Assembly: GCA_032164245.1 (NCBI GenBank)
Contig: JAVMKO010000006.1
Span: forward strand, 104,983,310 to 105,047,309
Direction: 5' to 3'
DNA: 64,000 nt
Source of the DNA: Sternotherus odoratus
Lineage: Eukaryota > Chordata > Testudines > Kinosternidae
A model generated the notes under the pieces. It was not told the origin of the DNA. It did no database searches and saw only the letters and a list, made by a program, of their open reading frames with translations. Below, in pieces: positions 11,222 through 22,034 of the stretch (its first letter is position 1; each line of letters starts with the position of its first letter). The position numbers were made by a program, and so were the translations under genes.

Positions 11222-11692
11222 AAATTTCAGAGGGGTAGCCATGTTAGTCTGTTGCAGCAAAAACAACGGGGAGTCTTGTAGTGCTAAGGAGGCCATTTTT
11301 CAAACTTGACACCATCAAATTAGGCCTGAATAAAAACTGGGAATGACTGGGCCACTATAAAAAGTAATCTTCCCATCCCATAGTCTGTTAAGTACAAGAG
11401 CTTGTTAAGTATAGGCATCCACCCTGAATTGGCCTCATTAGCACTATGAAGTTGATATTCACACTTTCTTGTCAACTATTGGAAAAGGGACTGATTGAAT
11501 TAGCCTCCTTAGCTTCTCATGTTCTGTATATTTATGCCTGCCTACTGTAATTTTCACTCCATAAATCTGAAGAAGTGGGTCATAACCCACTAAAGTTTAT
11601 GCACTAATAAATCTGTTAGTCTTTAAGGTGCCACGAGACTCCTCATAGTGTTTACTGAAACAGACTAACACGACTACCCCTCTGAAACCTGA
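11222..11692 (+). mobile_element. 5'-truncated Penelope-like element with inverted terminal repeats
   Basis: The left end, tttcagaggggtagccatgt, is the inverted copy of the right end (actacccctctgaaacct). Between them lie the last codons of the PLE protein (ttgacaccatcaaatt, equivalent to FDTIN, then LNKNWE-like text) and the 3' tail with the tctttaaggtgccac phrase. Inverted terminal copies of the tail are a known feature of PLEs. Confidence 0.8.
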
Positions 11693-12478
11693 AGAGTTTG
11701 ACTTTGGAGATTTGCCATTGTCTGAGGAGTAGAAGGCTCACTCAAGGAAGAAACTTTGTAACCCATGCAAGGTGTTCTGACTGCATGAGTCGGATGTGCA
11801 AAGGGGTAGAGCACAACATTAGACTATATGACTCCCGACCCTTCAGGGAGATATCTAGGAGTATTGCTCTCTCAGAGATGGAAGATGTGTGACATCGTCT
11901 TCAGGAGCTAATTACAAATGGCATCATTACTGAGTCCCACAGCCCCTTTGGCTCACCCACTGTAGTGGTCTGTAAAAAGAATGGGAAAATCTGGATGTGT
12001 ATCAACTACCACACCCTAAACAGCCATACCGTGGTTGCCCAGTACACTATGCCTCGAGTACAAGATGGTTAGACTGTTTTCTGGGAACCCAGTGGTTCTC
12101 AGTATTGGATCTTTGAAGTAGATACTACCAGATCCCTCTGGGAGCAGAAGATAAGGAGAAAACAGCCTTCATCTGCTCATTAGTATTTTACCAGTTTGAA
12201 CTCATGCCTCAAGGGACTTCCGGGGCACTGGCCACATTTAAATGTCTTATGGAGAAAGTTGTGGCAGATATGAACTTACTGCAAGTCTTAGTTTATTTGG
12301 ATGACCTGATTGTGTTTGGAAGAACCTTGGAGGTGCATGAAGAACTTCTTAAAGTGCTTGACAGATTGGAGGCCTATGGATTGAAGCTTTCCATTGATAA
12401 GTGCCAGTTCTGCAGGACATCAGTGAAGTACGTGGGTCACATTGTGTCCCAAGAGAATGTGAGTACTGATCCTTTAAT
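11693..12478 (+). pseudogene. Ty3/gypsy reverse transcriptase remnant
   Basis: Across frames the plus strand reads as gypsy pol: HNIRLYDSRPFRE, then ITESHSPFGSPTVVVCKKNG, MCINYHTLN, and an open stretch 12204-12480 beginning MPQGTSGALATF. This open part holds VYLDDLIVFGR with the YxDD catalytic aspartates, and SIDKCQFCRTSVKYVGHIVS. In an LTR retrotransposon this enzyme copies the RNA genome. Upstream parts have stops (for example after MEDV at about 11892) and the frame ends just after VKYVGHIVS, so RNase H and integrase are absent. No LTRs flank it. Confidence 0.85.
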
Positions 12479-13164
12479 TAAAGTTTATTTTCTATACTCA
12501 GATGCTGTGCTTGCAAGTGGGGAAGTATTGCCTCACATCGGTGCCCTGGTGTGGTGTGTTATTTTCCCAGATTAGTATTTTAATCCACATTAAATGGATT
12601 AATAAGTGGATAATTGAGAGATCTCAAACAGTAATTGTAAATGGGGAATCATCACCCAGTGGAAGTGTTTCTAGTGGATCACACAGGGATCTGTTCTTGG
12701 CCCCACATCCAGATCAATATCTTCATCAGTGATCTGAAAGAAAACTTAAAATTTGATGATGACACAAAATTTGGTGGAGTGGTAAACAATGCTGAGGCCA
12801 GCTCAGTTACACAGGTGGATCTGGAAGACTTGGTAAGGTGGTCTCATCTGAATAATGTGTTAAAATAAAGCCAAATGCAAGTCGTGTATTTGGGAAGAAC
12901 GAAAGCAAGTGGCACGGAAATGTGGGTCTGTATCCTGGAATGTAGTGACACTGACACAAACTTTAAGGAGGAAACCAACTGAACACATGTTCCCAGCAGC
13001 TAAGAGTGTGACTGAGATCCTTGGATATATTAGCAGGGAAATATCAAATAGGAGTACGGAGGTCATGTTACCTCTGTATACAGAAGTAGTGAGGCTTTGC
13101 TGGATGCTGTGTCCATTTCTGGTGTCCACACTTCTAAAAGAATATTGAAAAATTTGGAAAGTAC

Positions 13165-13311
13165 TTGGAAAGTAGGTGTTTAAGGTCAGGCTTGACAAAT
13201 ACCTGGCTGGGATGATTTAGTTGGCGATTGGTCCTGCTTTGAGCAGGGGATTGGACAAGATACCTCCTGAGGTCCCTTCCAACCCTGATATTCTATGATT
13301 CTACTCAGAAG
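13165..13311 (+). mobile_element. CR1 LINE 3' end nested in an older LINE
   Basis: ttaaggtcaggcttgacaaa, then gatgatttagttgg and ggtcccttccaaccctgata, ending in attctatgattct. It interrupts the older CR1 exactly between its text about CTLLKEY and the following QKRATRMI-like region. Confidence 0.85.
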
Positions 13312-13569
13312 AGAGCTACAAGAATGATCTGAGGTCTAGAAAGCCTGCCTTACAGTGAAAAACTAGTGAAATTCAATCTGTTCATTTTAGGAAAAAGTTA
13401 AGAGGTGATTTGATCACAAGCTGCAGATACTTTACATGGGAAACAGATCTCAGCCAGCTGAGGGCTCTTTAATCTAGCAGACAAAGAGCAGAACAAGATC
13501 CAATGTTTTGAAGCTGAAATGAGACAAATTCAAGTCAAAACAACGTGGACTTCAAAATGCCATTTAACT

Positions 13570-13890
13570 TCACCTCTTCATCAAGAACTTCACCTCTGGA
13601 TTAGGACCTCTGCCACCTCCAGTCCTGCTGAAGTATCCACGGGGTTGGTGGGGTTTCCACCAAGGATAGCATCTAGCTCTTTATAGAACTGGCAGGTCTT
13701 GGGTGCAGCACCGCAGTGAGTGTTTTCCTCCACTGCCGTATCTTGTTCTGGTAATAGCCTTTTCCACACAAGCCTCAAGAAATCTGCCCATAAGTATCAA
13801 AATTCCTATGCCTGAAATACAGTTGAGACTGCACAGTCCCCTCTCCCCATATACTGAGCAGATCCAGCAGCTCTACAGTGTTTAGTGTAG
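13570..13890 (-). pseudogene. Harbinger-type MYB/SANT-like protein fragment
   Basis: The minus strand reads GAAPKTCQFYKELDAILGG followed by NPTNPVDTSAGLEVAE. This resembles the MYB/SANT-like (MSANTD-type) proteins linked to PIF/Harbinger transposons, which typically have EPQTCRFYxELHAILGG. Such proteins bind DNA and help import the transposase. Only about 60 residues are left, with no start and no N-terminal helices. It lies inside the old CR1, so it is an insertion relic. Confidence 0.6.
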
Positions 13891-14335
13891 TCTAGGCCTT
13901 ACAGTCCGTAAGTCAAGACTGGACTTATTTCTAAAAGATAGTCTCTAACTCATAGCGAAGTTCTGGGTGTGATGCTGGAATCATGGGGTGGATTCTGTGG
14001 CCTGGGTTTTGTGAGAAGTCAGAGTAGATGATCAGAACAGCCCCCTCTGGTTTTACAGTTTATTAATCTATTGGGGCGGGATTAGACAGTCATGGTGGTG
14101 ACTTATTGTTCCAATTTAAATAAAACTTCTGAACATTATTTCTTTGGTTATCATCTTCTGGAATTGGCTGTATCCCTTGGTGAGTTTCGATGCTCACTGC
14201 TTGGATGTTTAGAAGAGATTCAGACACCCATTATTCAAAATGGAATAAGTTGGAAGTTGAGATTCATGTCAGTCTCAGAAATGCAATCAGTGTATTTTAG
14301 AAAATCTTATTTCTTGCTGGCTGATGAAACTGAGG

Positions 14336-14621
14336 ACACTGAAGGTAATGTGCACAATGCGGATAGCAGTATAATTCTCACTGTGGATAGGCAGACATGC
14401 GCTAACTCTGCTCCAGCTAACACCTCTAAATAGTAGTATGGCCGCAGCATTACAGGCAACAGCTTGACTAGCCACCTGAGTACATACCCAGGGGTGTTGG
14501 TAGGAACTATCAACTGTGTCACTGTGACCACACTGCTATTTTTAGGTTGTAGGTTGAGCAGATCAAACACATGGACATTATCTGAACTGAGAATTACACC
14601 TCCCAGATGCTGTGTAAACAT
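14336..14621. mobile_element. Fold-back MITE
   Basis: The halves are inverted copies around about 14478. taattctcac and ctaaatagtagtatggcc on the left pair with ggtcacagtg-type text and agaattacacctcccag on the right. The centre reads cacctgagtacatacccagg. Related to the element at 3399-3645. It overlaps the end of an open frame (14092-14433) that has no family likeness. Confidence 0.65.
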
Positions 14622-15379
14622 ATTCTGAGAACAGCGGGGAGTACCAGGTTCCGGGAGTGCATCACATTCTTTTTATCTTTCCCTCTGTGGACATTTCAGC
14701 CATTGATCATAAGAATTTTCTGTATTATTAACAATTTAAAACACACTTTTAAATTGCGGGTAGATGTACCAATAGGTAGTGTTGGCGGCGGTCCAGTTCC
14801 CTCCTCCCTCTCAGTTCCCAGACACAGTTCGCCAGAAAATTACAGTCCAGAGTCCAATCTGCAGGAAATTTGATGGGTTTATTGGGGCTAAACAAGCAAG
14901 CATGAGGGTAAATTATATATTAATTGAAGGATTAGCCCCTTATCTTCAAGGCTATCAGCTGGGAGAAAGCTGCAGCCTTGTGCTTTCACTTACATTTTCT
15001 TGTTTGCTTATTCAACCTGCTTAAACTAAAAGCAAGGCCAAAAGCAAAGTTGTTATTATTTAGTCTCTACCCTATGGACTTTGCATTCTCCTAACAGATA
15101 GAAATCAGTGTTTTTTGACATCCAATAACTAGTACCCAAAACCTGCAAAGACTCACACCCATGCTTAACTTTACTCGGTTCAGTCTTATTCCGAGCATGT
15201 TAAGCTTGTGTGTGCATTTCGGCGATCAGGTCCTGAAGTCAAATCTTTCCAGCATACATGATGAAATGACCTTGAAAGCAAAATTAATTATGACCTGCCC
15301 ATCAATTTAAAGACCTGCTGAACTCAGGACTAATTATATATTTTAACCAAATCAAGGAAGACATAGGAATAGGAAAATA
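14622..15379. other. Unassigned
   Basis: No exon or classified repeat. A short open frame around 14780-15020 shows no domain likeness. Confidence 0.4.
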
Positions 15380-15527
15380 CTATGTCACAGGAGAGGTAAC
15401 AAAGTCCTGTGGCACCTTAAAGACTAACTATAAAGTTAGTCTTTAAGGTGCCACAGGACTTTGTTACCTCTGCTATTCCAGACTAACACGGCTAGCTCCC
15501 TGATTCTTGACATCTATGTCACAGGAG
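15380..15527. mobile_element. PLE tail pair (inverted) with 14-bp target duplication
   Basis: A 120-bp insertion (15394-15513) consists of aggtaacaaagtcctgtggc...aaagactaact joined to its inverted copy, then the PLE terminal text (ttccagactaacacggct). It is flanked by ctatgtcacaggag at 15380-15393 and again at 15514-15527, an exact 14-bp direct repeat. No protein sequence is included. Confidence 0.85.
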
Positions 15528-18107
15528 TCAGTCTTTGTAATCTGTCTACAGGAATAAACTATAAAGATGCCCAGGGGTCCTTTTTGTACACAGTAACCCC
15601 TGTGATTTTGTGTCACCAGGAAAATTAAATCAAATATTTCACTCACATCATAATGTACTTCATAAAATTACAGAAACTCACCAAAATGCTCAGGATGCTA
15701 AACATTTAAAACACTTATGATTATATGTGAATGAAACACATACGAACTCATTTCCCTTTTAGACCCCTCAGAAGACTTTACATTTACTGTTAGCACAAGG
15801 GGGTCTGTGCAAACATACAGTGAATGAAGTCCAAGTGTTAGATATTTCATTAACAATTTCATAAAGGATAATGTTGTTCCTTACACCTCACTCTCAGGGT
15901 GGCTATTTTAGTGATTACCAGGATGTTTCTCTAACAGTTTGGACACTGGAAGGTAAATAGGAAAGGCAGGAGTTGGTAGCAGCAATCGCAACTCTGCATG
16001 ATGTGAAATGTCCTGCTACATTTATCTCGGGCATTTCTACACAAATCATTAAAGCTCTGTCCTGATTGATGGCAACAAACAGATGCTGATATGTCCCTGA
16101 CACTCTCTGAAAATCAATCACTGTTGTTCAGATTTTGAGCTCCTAACTTCACTTTTACTCTGTTTTCTATTGTCTTGATTCAGTTTTAGTCCACTCAATC
16201 CCAAGGGAGTTTCACTGAGAAAGGCTCTCCAGGATTGGCCCAGAGATTTTTGTTCCAAGAAATTTTCCAGGGTATTTTTTTCCTTTTTGTAATAAATAGT
16301 GCCACCTACCTCCTGTTCTGTGGTAGAATTAATAACAAACACAGCTCCCCATGAAGTCTCACTCTGCAGTGTTTGCCTCATGCTGTATAAATAGTCAATT
16401 GGAATCTGAAAGTAAAATCTTTACAAGGGGGCCGGCTCTGAGCCTTTCTGCTGATAAATGGAAATCACACAGCATTAGAAGACCTGTAATCACTTCAACT
16501 CACAGAAGTTCAGTCCCGCCCTCCTCCCAGCTGACACTTGGCCTAATCTCCTACACAGCCTGTGTGTCCATTGTAATGGGGAGCACAGGTGAAACTGGAA
16601 GTCTTGAGATTCAGGTTCAGGACATATCTTATGGGACTAATCTCACCCCAATTTACCCGCCTGCTGCACCCCAGGAACTGAGGGCAGAATTGAGCCCACA
16701 GAGCTCATTGCCATGTCAGGCTGTTCGCACATCATGGAGTGTGGATGACAGGAGAAGAGTACAACCCCCTTTTGCTCCTCATTTGTGGGGTGAGGTCTCA
16801 GAGAGACACACCAGTTCTGACCAAGGTGGGAATAAGGTGTAGCGGAGGGTCTATCATACTCAAGAGGGGAAGAGTGTAGGATCCACCATTTGGGGGAGAC
16901 ATGGCCCCACACATTAGGGGGCAATGCAGGGAACAGGGTGTAAGCGTATTACCCCCTTAGCTGAGTGGAAGCAGGCTTTTGTGGCCTTGCAGGTCAGTTT
17001 CCCAAGTGAAGCAGAAATCAGTGACGTAGAGTCATGCTTTGTTGGGCATTGTGAACACCTGAAGGTTTTACAGCTTTAAATACACTGGCATAGTTAAAGC
17101 AGCAAAACCCTCCTGCTGTAGATACAGTTTAGATCAGCAAAATTGCTCATTTGCCAGTATAGCTTATACCGGTTCCCCGAGCAAAATGACCTAAACTAGC
17201 AACACCACATTTTTTCCAATAAAAATGTGTTTATATACTAGGGTTTTTTCTAGCACGTATACTTTGTAAAAAACTACACTCCCAACAAACATACCTATGT
17301 GGGCAAATCTTTTCTATTTATCCCTACCCCTAATGTAATCTGTGTATTTACAAAATGTAAATGAGCACTGCTTCCTTGTACAGAGGTGTCCCAAGCTGCA
17401 GATGGACAATTTCTTATTTTACAAACCTCAGCTAAGCCAGTATTGCCTTGTCCTAGGAAGTACCTGACGAACCTCTGTCTCACTCTGGGGTCTCACACCA
17501 AACTACGAGCCAGACCAAGGAGAGTGTTCTAAATGTACAACCTGCTTAATGAGTGTCTGGTTGCTTATACATCATTGACCCCAATGGGAAAGCCATTAGC
17601 AACTTTCTGCATAACAAGGGCTCACCATTCTTGAGGAGATGGAAATTGGGGGTATTTATTGTTGCCCCTTTTTGACCCTAGCAGCTGGTCAAAATTTGGG
17701 GCTCTGGGAATGTTCCAGTTTGAAGTAAAAATTGATGAGTCTGGTATTTTCTTGTCTCTTTACAAGGGATGTACAAACTCCTGCTTCCCTGAATGAAACA
17801 GGAAACCAAGAATAATCAGACCAGTATCTGAGCTTACAGTCCTAAGCCTCTTTAGCAAACTGACCAACAAGCCCTCTCTCCACCTTTTTCTGAGGTCACA
17901 CTGTGTGCACAGCCTATTGCTTCTCTCTCTATCCTGGTCCGTTCTTGATTTCTGTGTGTCCTCCCTTCCCTCACATGCACACCTGGTCACAGTACCTAGG
18001 AGAACCCTCCTTTTCATTTCTGGGCACACTCCCTATGGCTTTGCTTATATTGCAATTATTATCAGTCTTTTATACAGCAGGGTATTTTCATATGTCATAG
18101 ATCTCTG
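15528..18107. other. Unassigned, 2.6 kb
   Basis: No exon, RNA gene or classified repeat is recognised on either strand. Open frames at 16118-16381 (minus) and 16351-16842 (plus) have no family likeness and overlap each other. Confidence 0.4.
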
Positions 18108-19126
18108 CAGGGCCGGCGACAGGGGGGTACAACGGTTACAGCTGTACCGGGCCCCGGACTTCAGGGGGGGCCCCCTGAAGTCCGGGGCCCGGTACAGCTG
18201 TAACCGTTGTCGCTGGGGCTGTGAGCGAGGCGCGGCTCGGGCAGCCGCTGCCGTGCTCACCAGCCCTCCTCCCCCGGCACCCAGCAGCCGCAGCACATGC
18301 GGGGGTTGGGGCCCGCAGGAGGTAGGAGACAGGCCGCGGGAGTTCGCCGGGGGAGGGCCGCGGGAGATCGCCGGGGGAGGGCCGCGGGAGATCGCCGGGG
18401 GGGGGAGGGCCGCGGGAGATCGCCGGGGGGGGGGCGCGGGAGATCGCGGGGAGGGGAGGGGCGCGGGAGATCGCCGGGGGGGGAGGGCCGCGGGAGATCG
18501 CGGGGGGGGGGAGGGCCGCGGGAGATCGCGGGGGGGGCCGCGGGAGATCGCCAGGGGGAGGGCCGCGGGAGATCGCCGGGGGGGGCCGCGGGAGATCGCC
18601 GGGGAGGGGAGGGCCGCGGGAGATTGCCGGGGGGGGGGGCGCCGCGGGAGATCGCGGGGGGGAGGCAGGAGATCGGCGGGGGGGGGCGCGGGAGGTAGGA
18701 GACCGGCCGGGGGGGGGCGCGGGAGGTAGGAGACCGGCGGGGGGGGCACTCGGGCCGCGGGAGATCGGCCGGGGGGGGCCGCGGGAGATCGGCAGGGGGG
18801 GGCGCGGGAGGTAGGAGACTGGCAGAGGGGGGGCCCTCGGGCGGCGGGAGATCGGCGGGGGGGCCGCGGGAGGCAGGAGACCGGCCGGGGGGGGCCGCGG
18901 GAGGTAGGAGACCGGCGGAGGGGGGGCCCTCGGGCGGCGGGAGATCGGCGGGGGGGGGGCGCGGGAGGCAGGAGACGGGGGGGAGCGCAGGCGGTGGGAG
19001 ACTGGCAGGGGGGGCCCCTCGGGCAGCGGGAGACTGGTGGGGGGGGGGCCCGCGGGCGGCGGGACACTGGCGGGGGGGGCGTACGGTCTGCCGAATGGGG
19101 CCCCAAAATTCCTGTCGCCGGCCCTG
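18108..19126. mobile_element. G-rich hAT-type non-autonomous element, copy 1
   Basis: A 1019-bp unit starts cagggccggcgacagg and ends cctgtcgccggccctg, perfect 16-bp terminal inverted repeats with the CAGGG start usual for hAT elements. Next to the left end is a palindrome with 40-bp arms (18129-18168 and 18171-18210) and a 2-bp loop. From about 18340 to 19080 it is a degenerate G-rich minisatellite built on gggagatcgccgggggg-like units of about 24-34 bp. Unlike copies 2-4 it lacks matching 8-bp flanks (gatctctg left, attgcaat right). Confidence 0.8.
18129..18210. repeat. Perfect palindrome, 40-bp arms
   Basis: The left arm acaacggttacagctg... continues to tcaggggg and is the exact reverse complement of 18171-18210. 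It could extrude as a cruciform or form an RNA hairpin. Confidence 0.95.
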
Positions 19127-20044
19127 ATTGCAATGGAACAATGTTTCTGGGCCCCGAAGAGGGTCACGTTTCCAAACTTTTCTTAGTAACTCTGACGGCT
19201 AGAAATACATTTAAAAAATCTGAGAATCTCAAGTGATCCCAGGATTGAAGGAGCTGGGACTTTAAGAGAAGCACCAAACATCCTGAAAATTGGCAACTGT
19301 GCCTTCCATCTCTATTGCTCTCCTTGCTCTAGGAGCTTTCTGGCCACTTGTCTCCACTCCCAATTACTTACACCTACTAGTGGTAAACACTGCCAGGTCC
19401 TTCATCTGGGTCACTCACCATAACATAGGGATATGATGCAGGCAGGAAATGGGGAAGGAAGAATGCTGGCACAGAAGGGACAATGGGAAGCTGTGTGCAA
19501 GGCAAGGCTCTGAAGGAGGGAAGGAGGATGCTTGGAAGAGGTAGCATAGGGGGAATGTATGAAGCCACATGTGAGAGAATGATATAAATGGAGAAGTTGC
19601 TGAATAGACAAGGAGTGGGAGGAGAATGGGAAGGAAAAAGGAAGGAGAAAAGGCAGAAGAGACATGAAGGCAAAACTATGTAACACCTCAAAAGTGAGGT
19701 GTTATCCATTCGCTTCCTTCTTTGGCTCCCCCTTCCCCAGTTCATCACACAAAAGCGGCTTGTTTTCAATCCAAAGCCCTTCACTGGCTCTCTACCCTGT
19801 GAGGATCCTCTGCTATTGCAATGTCCTCTACCACCTCCGCCCTTCCAATGCTGCCCATTGGTCACTTTTTTCAAACAAACATGACCATTTCTGGAGCTGC
19901 CGCAGTGCAACTAATTATTGTTGTTTCCCCCTTATGGTTAGAGATCGGCCACACCACAACCCACTGGATCCAAGTGTCCATCCTCCCCCCACCTCCACTC
20001 ACGTGCGGACACAACATTGGATAATGGTCAGACTGGTGCCAGGG
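19127..20044. other. Mostly unassigned; possible old LINE text at 19700-19870
   Basis: A 177-codon minus-strand open frame (19377-19910) is low in complexity and unlike any family. The stretch 19700-19870 on the plus strand (tttggctcccccttcccc, then ccaaagcccttcactgg) weakly resembles the end of an L2/CR1-like ORF2, but I would not rely on it. Confidence 0.35.
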
Positions 20045-20281
20045 GCATTAGACTGAAATCGGCCTTTGATTCCTGGCTCTGCTACAGAATCCCTGTGTGA
20101 TTTTGCATAAAGCAAAGGTCTCCTCTTTATTAAATTTGGATAATAAACCTTCCTTTCACCCACCCTCTTCTGTCTTGTTTGCTAGCCTGTAAGCTCTTGA
20201 GGGCAAGAACTGTCTCTTACTAGTTGTTTTCAGAGATCCCAGTACAGTGGGGGCACTGATCTCTCATTGATAACACAACAA
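20045..20281 (+). mobile_element. MIR/L2-type SINE
   Basis: Contains tgattcctggctctgctaca and a degraded splice of the MIR core, then ctgtaagctcttgagggcaa, gaactgtctctta and a tail of acaacaataaataac. This is the L2-like 3' end shared by MIR elements. Confidence 0.6.
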
Positions 20282-20500
20282 CAATAAATAACAAGAATCA
20301 GAGAGGTAGCGGTGTTAGTCTGGAATAGCAGAGGTAACAAAGAGTCCTGTGGCACCTTAAAGACTAACTAAAGTATTGAAGCATAAATACCATTTCACAA
20401 GCATCTGACGAAGTGGGTATTAGCCCACGAAAGCTTATGCTTCAATACTTTAGTCTTTAAGGTGCCACAGGACTCTTTGTTACCTCCAATAAATGACAAG
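20282..20500 (-). mobile_element. PLE tail pair (inverted) with 14-bp target duplication
   Basis: The 191-bp insertion (20296-20486) starts with the reverse complement of the PLE end (aatcagagaggtagcggtgt) and runs through ggtaacaaagagtcctgtgg. After the atctgacgaagtgggtatta phrase it returns through the inverted copy. Flanks are caataaataacaag (20282-20295) and caataaatgacaag (20487-20500), a 14-bp repeat with one mismatch. Confidence 0.85.
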
Positions 20501-21404
20501 TTTTACAACCCTGACTTATCTCTATAGTTAGTTTTAACCAAAGCCCAGAATCTGAAAATCATCAAAGCTTGCAGAAGTCGGATCTGAAGCAGATCCCACA
20601 TCTCTGAAGTGTGTAACTCAGATGCTTCTCTGTGTACAATACTGGATTCTTACCTAATATCCGTCTGGACCTTTCAGACTCTTTCATGACCCATGTCGGT
20701 TTTCACTGTACTTGCTCCTGAGACAGAAAAATGAAGAAAGAAACGTTTGTCTCAAGTTGCCAAAATGTTGACTCCGCTAACATCCCACATCTAAGTAAAT
20801 GGTGAAAATGGAAAGTTATGTCCAGGAATCAGAACGGAAGGAAAATAGTCATCCCACCTCCACTGAAGGAAAGAGGTATTGAATCATAGCTGCTGGTGGA
20901 CAAAAGTGTTCACTCACTCTTCATCCCTAAGGAACATGTTAAGGCACCAGAAACCTTATATATTCATTTCTATGGCGTTTAGGGATCAAGTCTCTGAAGT
21001 AAGTCACATCCAGGCATAGAGGGGCAGGCATAGAGGGGCTCATTACAATGTCCGCTGTGGTGCCCTATCTTACCTCCAAACGATGCACATGCTAAGTAGG
21101 TTTCTTTTTTAGCCTTTGCTTAGTTCTACAGAAAGCTCTCACTGTTTTGCTAAGCCACAAAAGAGGTCTCCAGGGGAGTGTAACTGAAAATGAATTGGCT
21201 CAGTCTTTCTTTCTGTATGGAGGAGTCAGTGAGTTCAGTGTCAAAGACAGGCTTAAAGGAAATCCAGGCATGTTAAACTATGGAAAAAGCACATCTACAG
21301 CAATCAAACAACTTTAACTTTGTTCTGTGTAGATGCCAAGCAATCACCCTATCCTTACAATTAGTGCTTAACAGAGCTTACCTCCCCTGATTGGGTAAAA
21401 TTGA
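20501..21404. other. Unassigned
   Basis: No recognisable exon or repeat. Confidence 0.4.
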
Positions 21405-21520
21405 TTTTTCATACAGTTCAAGGCCATAAGAGGTCAATAGGATCATCTAATATGACCTCCTGCATAACAAAACCTTGTCCCATAATTTCTGTATCAAGCC
21501 CATTTTTTTTTCTTTTTTAG
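21405..21520 (-). mobile_element. CR1 LINE 3' end, minus strand
   Basis: caaggccataagaggtca, then ggatcatctaatatgacctc and ctgcataaca: the reversed 3' text of a CR1 subfamily. Confidence 0.7.
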
Positions 21521-21599
21521 CTCTAACACATCATTTAGCTAGCTATCCTGTTAGAAAGACAATCCACCATTAGCAGGATTGTTGTAAGCAAGACACAAG

Positions 21600-22034
21600 A
21601 AATAACTCGTAAGATCTGATGAGGCCTCAACTGGAGTATTGTGTCCGGTTCTGGGCACCACATTTCAGGAAACATGGGGACAAATTGGAGAAAGTCCAGA
21701 GAAGAGCAACAAAAATGATTAAAGGTCTAGAACACATGACCTATGAGGGAAGATTGAAAGAACTGGGTTTGTTCAGTCTGGAAAAGAGAAGACTGAGAGG
21801 GGACATGTTAACAGTTTTCAAATACTTAAAAGGTTGTTACAAGGAGGAGGGAAAAAATATTTTCCTTAATCTCTGATGATAGGCCAGGAACCAATGGTCC
21901 TAAATTGCAGCTAGGGAGGTTTAGGTTGGAAGTTAGGAAAATTTCCTGTCAGGGCGGTTAGGCACTGGAATAAATTGTCTAGGGAGGTTGTGGAATCTCC
22001 ATCATTGGAGATTTTTCAGAGCAGGTTGGACTGA
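21600..22034 (+). mobile_element. CR1 LINE ORF2 C-terminal region
   Basis: Open for 85 codons (21619-21876) with the CR1 ORF2 ending: [32 protein letters not shown] and [20 protein letters not shown]. The text continues with ggtttaggttggaagttagg and stops abruptly at ggttgga (22034) where another sequence begins. The part 21843-22034 recurs at 23137-23313. Confidence 0.9.

Larger units (their letters stand above)
12560..14072 (+). mobile_element. CR1 LINE, decayed, with two nested insertions
   Basis: Plus-strand fragments in element order: SQTVIVNGESSP near 12630, then FISDLKENLKFDDDTKFGG (the catalytic FADD box now FDDD), and EVMLPLYTEVVR with LLCM-like text to 13150. The LINE resumes at about 13312 (RATRMI-like, KKLRGDLITSC) and ends at 13895-14072 with cagagtagatgatcagaa. 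It is broken by a younger CR1 3' end (13165-13311) and by a MYB-like fragment (13570-13890). Confidence 0.75.

Noticed and set aside
14092..14433. 113-codon open frame
   Set aside because: No family likeness, and its end lies inside a fold-back MITE.
16351..16842. 163-codon open frame
   Set aside because: No domain, no splice support, and an opposing open frame overlaps it.
18045..19167. Open frames of up to about 360 codons on both strands over the G-rich element
   Set aside because: They arise from G/C-rich tandem units without stop codons. Several frames are open at once, the products are low-complexity, and none begins at a supported start.
19377..19910. 177-codon minus-strand frame
   Set aside because: Low-complexity, rich in F, L, P and S from a C/T-biased stretch. 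No homology recognised.
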